A stretch of 64,000 nt of DNA from PALSA-1006 sp041660815. Lineage in GTDB: Bacteria; Pseudomonadota; Gammaproteobacteria; Burkholderiales; Gallionellaceae. The stretch covers positions 124,001 to 188,000 of the forward strand of contig JBAZVN010000005.1 in assembly GCA_041660815.1 (NCBI GenBank). Direction: 5' to 3'. Positions 34,676-43,612 of the stretch are shown one piece after another (position 1 is the stretch's first letter; the number at the start of each line of letters is the position of its first letter). Position numbers and translations under genes: made by a program. The notes under the pieces were generated by a model that was not told where the DNA came from, made no database searches, and saw nothing but the letters and a program-made list of their open reading frames with translations.

Positions 34676-35921
34676 AATAAAATCCATCATGCTGAGTGTT
34701 GGGCAGTACCTGCCCGTTAACTAAATCATGCTGGTTTAATATTATTTGTTGCGCATCGGTATGACGCATTAAAAACTCTTTAACGACTTGCTGATTTTCC
34801 CGCTCAAAAATTGAACAGGTTGCATATAACAACTTACCGCCCTTGGCCAACAACGGCCACATCGCCTGTAAAATTTGCTGTTGCTGCACAGCAAAGCTTT
34901 CAATATCGGAAGGTCTGCGCAGCCATTTTATATCGGGATGGCGCCGTACCACACCGGAGGCAGAGCAGGGCACATCGGCCAATATTCGATCAAATTGTTT
35001 GCCGTCCCACCAGTCTTCAGGGGTTGCCGCATCGCCCTCAATTAGCGAGGCCTGCAAATTTAAGCGATGTAAATTTTCAGCTACCCGCGCTAAACGTTGC
35101 GCATCTTTATCCACCGCAACCAGTTCAAGATTGGCGATTTCCAATAAGTGTGCAGTTTTTCCTCCGGGCGCAGAACAAACATCTAAAACGCGCATGCCAT
35201 CCTGTACCTCCAACAAGCCTGCGGCATATTGTGCTCCGGCATCCTGAATGGATACTTTTCCCCGGGCGAAGCCGGGAAGTTTTTCCACCCCCACCGGTTT
35301 ATCGAGAATAATTGCTCCGGATTCAATCAGTTGCGCATCAATAGCCGCTGCATTTAATTCCTGTAAATATTCCGTGGGAGTTGTGTAGCGTGAGTTAACG
35401 CGCAGCGTCATGGGGGGATGCCGATTTCCCGCTTCCAGAATGGCTCCGGCTTGCGCGGCATATTGTTTTTTTACCGCAGTAATCCACCATTGCTGATACG
35501 AGTAATGACCTTCCTCCGTACTATTGGCTAATTTAAGCAACTCTAGCTGTCTGCGCATAAAGTTGCGCAATACGGCATTCACTAAACCACCCGTTGCAGG
35601 ATTGATCAATTTACTGGCATTAACTGCATGATCCACAATGGCATAGCTTGCAGCTTTGCTGAATTGCAATTGATATAGCGCAACCAGCAATAAGTGACGA
35701 ATCTGCATATCCTGCATTGGCTTGCTCAGTAACTTTTGCAAAATCGCGGACAGCTGCCCATAAAAGCGCAACGTTCCATAACATAAATCTTGCAAAGCAC
35801 CGCGTTCCTGCTGAGTTAAGTTGGGATGATGCGACAAGGCCTCACTTAAAATTTGATTTAAATTTTTTCCGGCCATCACCTGGCCAATAATCAACGCAGC
35901 GAGCTGTTGTACGATATGCAT
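34638..35921 (-). CDS. rsmB: 16S rRNA m5C967 methyltransferase RsmB
   Basis: 427 residues. N-terminal NusB-like RNA-binding domain (about 1-135), then a Rossmann methyltransferase: SAM site VLDVCSAPGGKTAHLLE, DVPCSASGVVRRHPDIKW and the catalytic Cys in LYATCSIFERENQ. It methylates C967 of 16S rRNA. Start overlaps the fmt stop by one base (TAATG at 35923-35919). Part of the coupled def-fmt-rsmB-DUF4390-ntrY-ntrX operon. Confidence 0.96.
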   Translation of the reverse strand: MHIVQQLAALIIGQVMAGKNLNQILSEALSHHPNLTQQERGALQDLCYGTLRFYGQLSAILQKLLSKPMQDMQIRHLLLVALYQLQFSKAASYAIVDHAVNASKLINPATGGLVNAVLRNFMRRQLELLKLANSTEEGHYSYQQWWITAVKKQYAAQAGAILEAGNRHPPMTLRVNSRYTTPTEYLQELNAAAIDAQLIESGAIILDKPVGVEKLPGFARGKVSIQDAGAQYAAGLLEVQDGMRVLDVCSAPGGKTAHLLEIANLELVAVDKDAQRLARVAENLHRLNLQASLIEGDAATPEDWWDGKQFDRILADVPCSASGVVRRHPDIKWLRRPSDIESFAVQQQQILQAMWPLLAKGGKLLYATCSIFERENQQVVKEFLMRHTDAQQIILNQHDLVNGQVLPNTQHDGFYYALLQKNAEDNS

Positions 35922-36865
35922 TATTGGGTACTAAAGCGATCGCCCGCTTGCAGGTGAAAACCTTGTAAAAATTGTGCGGTAGGAAGCATTTTAGAGTTGG
36001 GTTTTTGTAATATTTCCAAACTGAGCGCGCCTTGACCGCAGGCGACTATCAGCGCATTTTTTTCGATTCGCCGTATTTCACCCGGCACGCCACCACTTTC
36101 TGCCAGCACACCAGCCTGCCAAATTTTGATCGGTACCGCGTTAATCATTGTGTTGGCAACCGGAAATGGATTGTACGCCCGCACTGCACGTCCAAGCTCT
36201 TCCGCAGATTTTGTCCAATCCAGCAACGCCTCTTCTTTGCTGAGCTTTGCTGCATAGGTGGCGTATTGTTCATCCTGTACTTCGCCCGACAATTTTCCTT
36301 GCTGCATCAGCTGCAACGCTTCGACAATCGAAGTTGCGCCCAATACGGCCAGTTTGTCATGCAAAGTCGAAGCATTGTCCGCTCGATCTATTACACAGAT
36401 TTTTTTCAACAACATCGCACCAGTATCCAAACCGGCATCCATTTGCATAATGGTGATGCCGGTTTCTGAGTCTCCCGCCAAAATTGCCCGTTGTATAGGC
36501 GCCGCGCCGCGCCAACGCGGCAATAATGAGGCATGAATATTCAAACATCCCAAGCGTGGAGTTTGTAATACTTCTTTGGGTAAAATTAGTCCGTAGGCGG
36601 CGACCACCATTAAATCCGCCTGATAGGATGCTAATTGCTGTTGAATTTCCGGCTTTTTCAGCGTTGTAGGTTGTAACACTTCCAAGTTGTGTTGCAGGGC
36701 ATATTCCTTCACCGGACTGGGTTTTAATTGCATACCGCGTCCCGCAGGCCGATCAGGCTGAGTTAATACCGCAACAACTTCCAAGCCCTGTTCAATAAGA
36801 CTTTTTAAAGCGGCTTCAGCGAAATGAGGGGTACCCGCAAAAATAATTTTCAAGTTGTTTTCCAC
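35921..36865 (-). CDS. fmt: Methionyl-tRNA formyltransferase
   Basis: 314 residues with GTG start (36865-36863), overlapping the def stop by one base (TAGTG). FAGTPHFAEAAL, LTQPDRPAGRG, and the formyl-folate site LNIHASLLPRWRGAAPIQRA with GITIMQMDAGLDTG are intact. It formylates initiator Met-tRNA using 10-formyl-tetrahydrofolate, ahead of deformylation by the product of the adjacent gene. Confidence 0.97.
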   Translation of the reverse strand: MENNLKIIFAGTPHFAEAALKSLIEQGLEVVAVLTQPDRPAGRGMQLKPSPVKEYALQHNLEVLQPTTLKKPEIQQQLASYQADLMVVAAYGLILPKEVLQTPRLGCLNIHASLLPRWRGAAPIQRAILAGDSETGITIMQMDAGLDTGAMLLKKICVIDRADNASTLHDKLAVLGATSIVEALQLMQQGKLSGEVQDEQYATYAAKLSKEEALLDWTKSAEELGRAVRAYNPFPVANTMINAVPIKIWQAGVLAESGGVPGEIRRIEKNALIVACGQGALSLEILQKPNSKMLPTAQFLQGFHLQAGDRFSTQ

Positions 36866-37368
36866 TAGAAGGTTTCACGCAGGCGTTTTTTTAACTTATT
36901 TCGAATGCGCACTTGCTTGAGATGTGACAATCGCTCGACAAACACTTTACCCTGCAAATGATCTATTTCATGCTGAATGCACACCGCCAGTAAACCTTCA
37001 GCCTCCAGTGTAAATATTTCTCCCTTTGCATTCAATGCCTTAACTTTTACCCGTTCAGCGCGTTGTACTTTATCGTAAATACCCGGTACCGATAAACAAC
37101 CTTCTTCGCACTTACTTTCGCCAAACACTTCAAGTATCTCGGGATTTATCAACACCAACAGCTCATCATGTGTTTCTGAAATATCGATAACAATGACTTG
37201 CTGGTGTACGTCCACCTGGGTTGCCGCCAAACCTACTCCCGGCGCAGCATACATGGTATCAGCCATATCCGAGATAAGCTTGCGGGTTCCCGCATTTATA
37301 GATTCGACTTTTTTTGCAATTTTGTGCAAACGTTCATCGGGATATTGAATTATTGATAGACGGGCCAT
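36865..37368 (-). CDS. def: Peptide deformylase
   Basis: 167 residues. All three motifs are present: GVGLAATQV, EEGCLSVPG (metal Cys) and HEIDHLQG (two metal His and catalytic Glu). It removes the N-formyl group from new proteins. First gene of the minus-strand operon running to ntrX; divergent from the LysM gene across about 90 bases. No strong Shine-Dalgarno before the ATG. Confidence 0.97.
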   Translation of the reverse strand: MARLSIIQYPDERLHKIAKKVESINAGTRKLISDMADTMYAAPGVGLAATQVDVHQQVIVIDISETHDELLVLINPEILEVFGESKCEEGCLSVPGIYDKVQRAERVKVKALNAKGEIFTLEAEGLLAVCIQHEIDHLQGKVFVERLSHLKQVRIRNKLKKRLRETF

Positions 37369-37459
37369 AAAAACTTGCTAATTTAATTAACTGGATGCAG
37401 AATTTAGACGAGACTTGCATTGTTTGCGCGTCATTCTAATAAATTTGCCGGGGTTGTTC

Positions 37460-38509
37460 ATGCGTAAGATTATATCGCTGATTTGTCTGTTGTTGCCCAT
37501 TCTCACTTATGCCGATACCTTAAGCATTCGCGAAAACGCACCCGATCATCATGTTGTGGTTAAAGGCGATACTTTATGGGATATTTCCGCAACGTTTTTT
37601 AATGATCCGTGGAAATGGCAACAAATTTGGGGCTTGAACAAAGATTCCATTAAAGATCCGCACTGGATCTATCCCGGTGACATCATTTATTTGGATCGAA
37701 CCACCGGCACCTTGCAAGTCGGCGAGCCTCCGCGGCAATCTGACCCAGAAATCATCCCGAACAACCGTATTGTAAAACTGTCACCCCGAGTACGTGAAAT
37801 AGCCAGTGAGCAAAATACGATTCCAATTGTTCCATTAAGTGCCATTGGCCCTTTTTTGGCAAAACCACTCGTTGTTGAAGAGTCAAATATTGACGAGGCT
37901 CCGGTTTTAATTGGGACGTACGAAAAGCGCGAATATTTGAGTGTTAACGATATTGCTTATGTAAAAAATCTACCGTCGGATAAAGGCACGCAATGGCAAG
38001 TTTACCGTCCCAGTAAAACCCTGGTTGACCCGGATACCGATGAAATTTTAGGACATGAAGTCAATTACTTGGGTGAGGCGGAAGTTGAAAAATTTGCCAC
38101 TATAAGCGAACTTCGCATCTCCAAAGCGGTAAGGGAAATCAGCAAGGGGGATTATTTTAGCCTGACTCAGGAGGTGTTCCCCAGTCACTTTGAGCCCAGA
38201 GCACCGGATGGCAAAATTGAAGCCAAAGTTATTTCAATTTACGGGGGCATGGATGAAGCCAGTCAAAACGGCATCATCACTTTAAATCGCGGTAAACGTG
38301 ATGGCTTGGAAAATGGCCATGTATTAGCGCTATATCAAAAAGGTGAAGTTATTAAAAGCGGGACGTTATTTAATCGCAGCGTCATTACCCTACCCGATGT
38401 ACGTTATGGCCTGGTGTTTGTATTCCGCACCTTCAATAAAGTTTCCTATGCGCTTGTATTACAAACACGCCTGCCTGTCCGTTTGATGGACACCGCGCTC
38501 ACACCTTAA
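37460..38509 (+). CDS. LysM-domain cell-envelope protein
   Basis: 349 residues from ATG 37460 (GGGG about 8 bases upstream; the frame opens at 37415). Signal peptide about 1-18 (IISLICLLLPILTYA), then one LysM motif (about 30-80, VVKGDTLWDISATFF to IYPGDIIYLD) for peptidoglycan binding, and a long C-terminal region that resembles SH3-like or SLBB-type beta folds but is not recognised with certainty. The gene occupies the standard place beside dprA and divergent from def-fmt in beta- and gammaproteobacteria. dprA begins two bases after its stop. Confidence 0.9.
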   Translation: MRKIISLICLLLPILTYADTLSIRENAPDHHVVVKGDTLWDISATFFNDPWKWQQIWGLNKDSIKDPHWIYPGDIIYLDRTTGTLQVGEPPRQSDPEIIPNNRIVKLSPRVREIASEQNTIPIVPLSAIGPFLAKPLVVEESNIDEAPVLIGTYEKREYLSVNDIAYVKNLPSDKGTQWQVYRPSKTLVDPDTDEILGHEVNYLGEAEVEKFATISELRISKAVREISKGDYFSLTQEVFPSHFEPRAPDGKIEAKVISIYGGMDEASQNGIITLNRGKRDGLENGHVLALYQKGEVIKSGTLFNRSVITLPDVRYGLVFVFRTFNKVSYALVLQTRLPVRLMDTALTP

Positions 38510-38511
38510 TA

Positions 38512-39582
38512 ATGTCACTTGATTCATCGCTTGCAGCATGGCTAACCCTGAGCCAGATTTCCGGCTTGGGCAACGAAACCATGCGGCGTTTACTGCAAGC
38601 GTTTGGCTCGCCGGAAGCCGTGTTTCTTGCCCCGCTTTCAGAATTAACGCGCATTGTTAAAGCGCCCATCGCTTCTGCTATTGCGCAAGGAGTCGAACAG
38701 GATAATTTAGTTGTTTTTGATGAGTGGTTAAACGATCCCCTTAACCATATTTTGACGATCGCCGATTCAGAATATCCCCAGGCTTTGCTCAATATTACCG
38801 ATCCGCCTTATGTCATCTTTGTAAAAGGCAGACTGGACCTTCTAAACGTTCCCGCGCTGGCGATTGTCGGCAGCCGTAATGCAACCCCGCAAGGTTTACG
38901 TAATGGCGAGGCCTTTGCACAGGCTGCGAGTGAATCTGGTTTGTGTATTATCAGCGGCATGGCACATGGTGTCGATGCCGCTGCCCATATCGGCGGATTG
39001 CGCGGAAAAGGTTCCAGCATTGCAATTGTGGGTACCGGCCTGGATAAAGTGTATCCCTCGTCTAACCGCGAACTGGCCCATCAACTGGCACAACATGGCG
39101 CGATTATTTCCGAGTTTCCCTTGGGTACGCCTCCTTTACCGGCTAATTTCCCGCGGCGTAATCGCATCATCAGCGGCTTGAGTATGGGATGTCTTGTCGT
39201 TGAAGCGTCATTACAGAGTGGCTCACTTATTACTGCCCGCATGGCGCTGGAACAAGGGCGTGAAGTTTTTGCTATTCCAGGTTCAATTCATTCCCCACAA
39301 TCCAAGGGATGCCACGCGCTTATAAAACAAGGGGCGAAACTCGTAGAAAGTGCGCAGGATATTCTCGAAGAATTAGGTGCCCAATATTTCACCAAAGCTG
39401 CCATTGTCACCCCGCTTGAACATGCTATTTTTGACCATTTAAGCTTCGATGCTATTGATTTAGATACGCTCGCGCAACGCAGTGGCTTGACGATAGCCGC
39501 ACTATCAGCCATTCTGTTGCAACTTGAAATGCAGGGGCAAGTGGCAACACTCCCCGGCGGACTATACCAACGCATTGTTTAA
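38512..39582 (+). CDS. dprA: DNA processing protein DprA
   Basis: 356 residues. N-terminal SAM-like helical region, then the Rossmann-like DprA core: AIVGSRNATPQG, SGMAHGVDAAAH, GTGLDKVYPSSN, FPRRNRIISGLS and GSLITARMALEQGR. C-terminal winged-helix-like segment (about 295-355). DprA loads RecA onto incoming single-stranded DNA in natural transformation. Two bases after the LysM gene and followed by smg. Confidence 0.96.
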   Translation: MSLDSSLAAWLTLSQISGLGNETMRRLLQAFGSPEAVFLAPLSELTRIVKAPIASAIAQGVEQDNLVVFDEWLNDPLNHILTIADSEYPQALLNITDPPYVIFVKGRLDLLNVPALAIVGSRNATPQGLRNGEAFAQAASESGLCIISGMAHGVDAAAHIGGLRGKGSSIAIVGTGLDKVYPSSNRELAHQLAQHGAIISEFPLGTPPLPANFPRRNRIISGLSMGCLVVEASLQSGSLITARMALEQGREVFAIPGSIHSPQSKGCHALIKQGAKLVESAQDILEELGAQYFTKAAIVTPLEHAIFDHLSFDAIDLDTLAQRSGLTIAALSAILLQLEMQGQVATLPGGLYQRIV

Positions 39583-39601
39583 TAAGGGTAATTTACCGCC
39601 T

Positions 39602-40057
39602 ATGTTTGATATTCTGATGTATTTGTTTGAAAGTTATTTTAATGCCGGCAGCTATCCCGAATCCAAAAAACTGGCTGTTAAACTAAGCGCGGCGGGTTTT
39701 GAGGAGGAGGATATCAATCAGGCGATTGCCTGGCTTTCCGGTTTGCAGCAATTATCCCAGCTTGAGTATCCGGCCACGATTAACGACAGTGGTATCCGCT
39801 GTTTTGCCACGCTTGAACGACAGCGAATCAGTATCGAAGGATTGCATTTCGTCTCTTTTTGGGAGCAAAGCAAAGTGATTACGCCCATTGAGCGTGAAAT
39901 GATTATTGATCGCGCACTTGTTTTGGGACGGGAAAATCTTTCCCTAGATCGAATTAAATTAATTTCACTTATGGTGTTATGGAGCCAACATGAAGACTTG
40001 GATCCCATGATCATCGAAGAGTTACTCACGCCGACGGATTCGGCTCATTTCCACTAA
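39602..40057 (+). CDS. smg: Smg family protein (DUF494)
   Basis: 151 residues from ATG 39602; an earlier in-frame ATG at 39524 lies inside dprA and is rejected because Smg proteins start with MFDILMYLFE. Helical protein of unknown function conserved between dprA and topA in beta- and gammaproteobacteria. Conserved features: FEEEDINQAIAWLSGL near the N-terminus and a C-terminal helical bundle ending LDPMIIEELL. Confidence 0.93.
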   Translation: MFDILMYLFESYFNAGSYPESKKLAVKLSAAGFEEEDINQAIAWLSGLQQLSQLEYPATINDSGIRCFATLERQRISIEGLHFVSFWEQSKVITPIEREMIIDRALVLGRENLSLDRIKLISLMVLWSQHEDLDPMIIEELLTPTDSAHFH

Positions 40058-40081
40058 ATTTATTTGGGTATTCAGTTCAGC

Positions 40082-42745
40082 ATGGCTAAAAATCTTCTTA
40101 TCGTTGAGTCTCCCGCTAAAGCCAAAACGCTTAAAAAATACCTTGGCAAGGATTTTGAGGTTCTCGCTTCGTATGGACACGTTCGTGATCTGGTTCCCAA
40201 AAATGGCGCCGTTGATACCGAAAATGGTTATACGATGAATTACGAAACGATTGCCCGCAATAGTAAACACGTGGATGCCATCGCCAAAGCAGCGGCTGAA
40301 GCTGACCGCATCTTGCTGGCACCCGACCCGGATAGAGAAGGGGAGGCGATTGCATGGCATATTGCAGAACTGCTAAAAAGTAAGCGCGCACTCAAAAATA
40401 AGTTTATGCAACGTGTTGTTTTTTATGAGATTACTGAAAGTGCGGTAAAAGAAGCGGTCGCTCACCCACGTGAAATTGCCATGCCCCTGGTCAATGCCCA
40501 ACAGGCACGACGCGCCTTGGATTATCTGGTGGGCTTTAATTTATCCCCGTTGTTGTGGCGCAAAATTCGACCGGGCTTATCTGCTGGCCGCGTGCAAAGT
40601 CCGGCATTACGTTTAATTGTTGAACGCGAACTGGAAATTGAAAAATTCAAGACACAGGAATATTGGTCGGTTCATCTGGATAGCCAGAAAAATACCATTC
40701 CTTTTAGCGCAAAATTGTTTCAATTTCAGGGAAAAAAACTGGAGCAATTAAGCATCGGTAGTCAGCAGGAATACGATGCCATTTACGCCAAGTTAAATGA
40801 TGCAAAGTTACCCCCGAAAGTGGTGCGCGTAGAAAAGAAAGGCAAACAGCGCAATCCTGCCGCGCCTTTTACGACCTCAACTTTGCAACAGGAAGCGGTG
40901 CGCAAATTGGGCATGACCTCGGATCGCACCATGCGTACCGCCCAGTCTTTATATGAGGGGGTTGATATTGGCGGCCAAACAGTCGGTTTGATTTCCTATA
41001 TGCGTACGGACTCGGTATCCTTGGCCAATGAAGCGGTTGCTGAAATTCGCGGCTATATTCAAGATAATTTTTCCACCGAATATTTGCCGTCCAAACAGCC
41101 TTTATACAAAAGCAAAACAAAAAACGCTCAAGAGTCGCATGAAGCCATTCGTCCGACTTCCATTTTACGGACACCGGAGAGTGTTCGCGAGCATTTGAAT
41201 ATCGACCAATTGCGTCTCTATGAAATGATTTGGAAGCGCACACTAGCCTGCCAAATGGCACCTGCGCGCTTTGATACCGTGAGTGTTGATATCCGCTTAA
41301 GCAGTGATGACACCTTACTCCGTGCCTCCGGTCAAACCCTGGTTTTTCCGGGTTTTATCGGCGTATACATGGAAGATGTGGACGACGTTGAAGAGGAAGA
41401 CAGTGCCAAATTACCGCCCTTAGTAGAGGGCGACATTCTGCCGGTAAACAAACTCTACGGTGAGCAGCATTTTACCCAACCACCCCCGCGCTTTTCCGAA
41501 GCCAGCCTGGTTAAAACGCTGGAAGAATATGGTATTGGCCGGCCCTCTACTTACGCCACGATTATTTCCACTCTGCAAGCCCGCGAATACGCGACGCTGG
41601 ATAAAAAACGCTTTATGCCGACGGATGTCGGTCGTGTGGTAATCAAGTTTCTGACTGAGCACTTTACCCGCTATGTCGACTACGATTTCACCGCAAATCT
41701 GGAAGATGAACTGGATGAAGTATCGGAAGGAAAACGCGACTGGATCGGCGTCATGGATGCTTTCTGGAAAGGTTTTTCCAGTCTCATCAAAGAGAAAACC
41801 AATATCGAGCGCCCGGTTGAATTAATTGATGAAATCTGTCCGGAATGCGGCAAACCGTTGGCCAAAAAACTCAGCCGTTACGGTAGTTTTATTAGCTGCA
41901 CCAACTATCCAGAATGCAAATATAAACGCAGTTTAAGCGGCGAATCCCAAGATGATGCTGCTGCCCGCGTGGAGCTTGGCCTGTATCCGGACACGGAGCA
42001 AAAAGTTTTGTTATTACGCGGCCCTTACGGTCATTACGTTCAGTTGGGCGAGGTAGAGGAGGGCGCCAAAACTAAACCCAAGCGTGTTTCCTGGCCCAAA
42101 GAAATGCCGCTTGAACAAGCGGATTTACCCAATGCACTCAAGCTGTTATCACTTCCGCGTGATTTGGGATTACATCCTGAAACCCAGAAAAAGGTCATTG
42201 TAAATATTGGTCGTTTCGGTCCCTATATCGGACATGACGGGAAATTTAAATCCATTCCGCGCACGGATAGTATCTTTGATATTGCTATGGAAAGAGCGGT
42301 TGAGCTTCTTGCCCAGGCTCGCGATGGCAATACGGTATTGCGCACTCTTGGCGAGCATCCGGAAGATAAATCACCCGTGGAAATTTGTAGTGGCAGATAT
42401 GGTCCTTACGCACGCCATGGTAAGATCAACGCCACGCTGCCCAAGAGTGTGTCACCGGACGATATCACCTTGGCGGAAGCGTTGGAGTTGATCGCGGCAA
42501 AAGCCGCCAAGGGCCCGACAGGGAAATCTGCGCGCAAACCTGCTGCCAAAGCTAAAACCGCAACCAAGGCAAAAACGAAACCCAAAGCCGAACCCAAAAC
42601 TAAAGCTGAGCCGAAAGTTGCCAAAGTAGCGGTGAAAAAGCCTGCCGCAAAGAAAGTCGCCAAGCCAGCCGTGAAAAAAGAGGTTGCTGCCAAGCCCGCC
42701 GCAATGAAACCGGCGGCAAAGCGGGCTGTAAAGAGCAAGGCTTAG
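40082..42745 (+). CDS. topA: DNA topoisomerase I
   Basis: 887 residues from ATG 40082 (the frame opens at 40064). TOPRIM domain (about 1-140: LLIVESPAKAKTLKKYLG, DPDREGEAIAWH), central domain with catalytic Tyr in GLISYMRTDS, one C-terminal zinc finger (CPECGKPLAKKLSRYGSF... with CTNYPEC) and three C-terminal repeats ending GPYGHYVQLG, GPYIGHDGK and GPYARHGK. The last roughly 70 residues are almost only Lys, Ala, Pro and Thr/Val, a histone H1-like tail that should bind DNA non-specifically. It relaxes negative supercoils. A strong terminator follows at 42809-42840. Confidence 0.97.
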   Translation: MAKNLLIVESPAKAKTLKKYLGKDFEVLASYGHVRDLVPKNGAVDTENGYTMNYETIARNSKHVDAIAKAAAEADRILLAPDPDREGEAIAWHIAELLKSKRALKNKFMQRVVFYEITESAVKEAVAHPREIAMPLVNAQQARRALDYLVGFNLSPLLWRKIRPGLSAGRVQSPALRLIVERELEIEKFKTQEYWSVHLDSQKNTIPFSAKLFQFQGKKLEQLSIGSQQEYDAIYAKLNDAKLPPKVVRVEKKGKQRNPAAPFTTSTLQQEAVRKLGMTSDRTMRTAQSLYEGVDIGGQTVGLISYMRTDSVSLANEAVAEIRGYIQDNFSTEYLPSKQPLYKSKTKNAQESHEAIRPTSILRTPESVREHLNIDQLRLYEMIWKRTLACQMAPARFDTVSVDIRLSSDDTLLRASGQTLVFPGFIGVYMEDVDDVEEEDSAKLPPLVEGDILPVNKLYGEQHFTQPPPRFSEASLVKTLEEYGIGRPSTYATIISTLQAREYATLDKKRFMPTDVGRVVIKFLTEHFTRYVDYDFTANLEDELDEVSEGKRDWIGVMDAFWKGFSSLIKEKTNIERPVELIDEICPECGKPLAKKLSRYGSFISCTNYPECKYKRSLSGESQDDAAARVELGLYPDTEQKVLLLRGPYGHYVQLGEVEEGAKTKPKRVSWPKEMPLEQADLPNALKLLSLPRDLGLHPETQKKVIVNIGRFGPYIGHDGKFKSIPRTDSIFDIAMERAVELLAQARDGNTVLRTLGEHPEDKSPVEICSGRYGPYARHGKINATLPKSVSPDDITLAEALELIAAKAAKGPTGKSARKPAAKAKTATKAKTKPKAEPKTKAEPKVAKVAVKKPAAKKVAKPAVKKEVAAKPAAMKPAAKRAVKSKA

Positions 42746-42808
42746 TTTTTACACTCTAGCTAACCCTACCCCTTGCCGCAGCTCTTTTGTGCGATTGTAG
42801 CGTGTTTT

Positions 42809-42840
42809 ATAAGGCCTGCTCTGCAGGCCTTATGTTTATT
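42809..42840 (+). terminator. Terminator after topA
   Basis: ATAAGGCCTGC (42809-42819) and GCAGGCCTTAT (42823-42833) form a perfect 11-bp stem with a TCT loop, followed by GTTTATT. A TTTT run to the left means it may also work for the minus-strand HEPN-like gene. Confidence 0.8.
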
Positions 42841-42882
42841 GGGTTTCAGGGAAATTAAGCGTGGAAGTTCAGATCGGCTACG

Positions 42883-43530
42883 CTAAACGCCACTGAATTT
42901 AGACAACAACAGTTGCTCAACATAGCCAAGAACACTGCTTACATCAGGCTCAGTTATCTTAGACCACTCTGCGTGCATTGCCATATTCCGTATTCTCGGC
43001 ATCGCATCGAGCAATGATTTCTGGGCGCCTGATACTAAACCTGCTGACTTCAAGGCATTAACAAGATCAACCATAGTTTTTCCATCTGTGGGAATACCGC
43101 TAGTGCTAGCAAGACGCTTAACTGCATCTTCAAGCGCGGCGCATGCCAAAACAGCAGCAACATCTTTCTGTCCTTCTGATAGGGATTGGCGAGCAAGTGC
43201 TACAAAATCACCAAATACTTCCCCAGAAATTCTAAGTTCAACATTGAAAACGTACCCACCTTCAAAATCTTCTTTAGCACTACGAAAAATGGCTATTAAT
43301 TTGTAAATATGACTTTCATAACCTTGGCACTCTGAGTAGGCCGCGCGGAAATTTTTGTAGTGAGAGGCCTCTTCACCATAGACTGCACGAATCAAATTTT
43401 CTGTGCTTGTTGCCCAGCCTTCCCATTGTCCAGATGGGCAATATTTTGCGACCATTCCTCCCGCTTTATAGGAAAACTTAGCATGAGCATCAGCAAGTTC
43501 GGCAAACCGTTTTTTAAAGGCTTCGTTCAA
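42883..43530 (-). CDS. HEPN-like protein (DUF4145-type C-terminus)
   Basis: About 215 residues from TTG 43530, chosen because AGGAG stands 7 bases upstream; the frame opens at TTG 43554 and has no ATG near the start. The C-terminal half (about 115-210) is a helical domain with ALEDAVKRLA and RNMAMHAEW, matching the HEPN pattern R-x4-6-H that forms the RNase or nucleotidyl-binding site in many toxins and defence proteins. The N-terminal half is helical (EAFKKRFAELADAHAKF) and not recognised. No antitoxin-like partner (MNT, or a small gene) is next to it. It sits between topA and gyrB, where housekeeping genes are normally adjacent, so it is probably an insertion. Confidence 0.75.
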   Translation of the reverse strand: MNEAFKKRFAELADAHAKFSYKAGGMVAKYCPSGQWEGWATSTENLIRAVYGEEASHYKNFRAAYSECQGYESHIYKLIAIFRSAKEDFEGGYVFNVELRISGEVFGDFVALARQSLSEGQKDVAAVLACAALEDAVKRLASTSGIPTDGKTMVDLVNALKSAGLVSGAQKSLLDAMPRIRNMAMHAEWSKITEPDVSSVLGYVEQLLLSKFSGV

Positions 43531-43612
43531 TTCAGCACTCCTGAGAACAGACAAAACAATTGCATTAACTATTTACTCTGAGCACTCAAAATTTCTGAAA
43601 AAGCGCTGCCTT

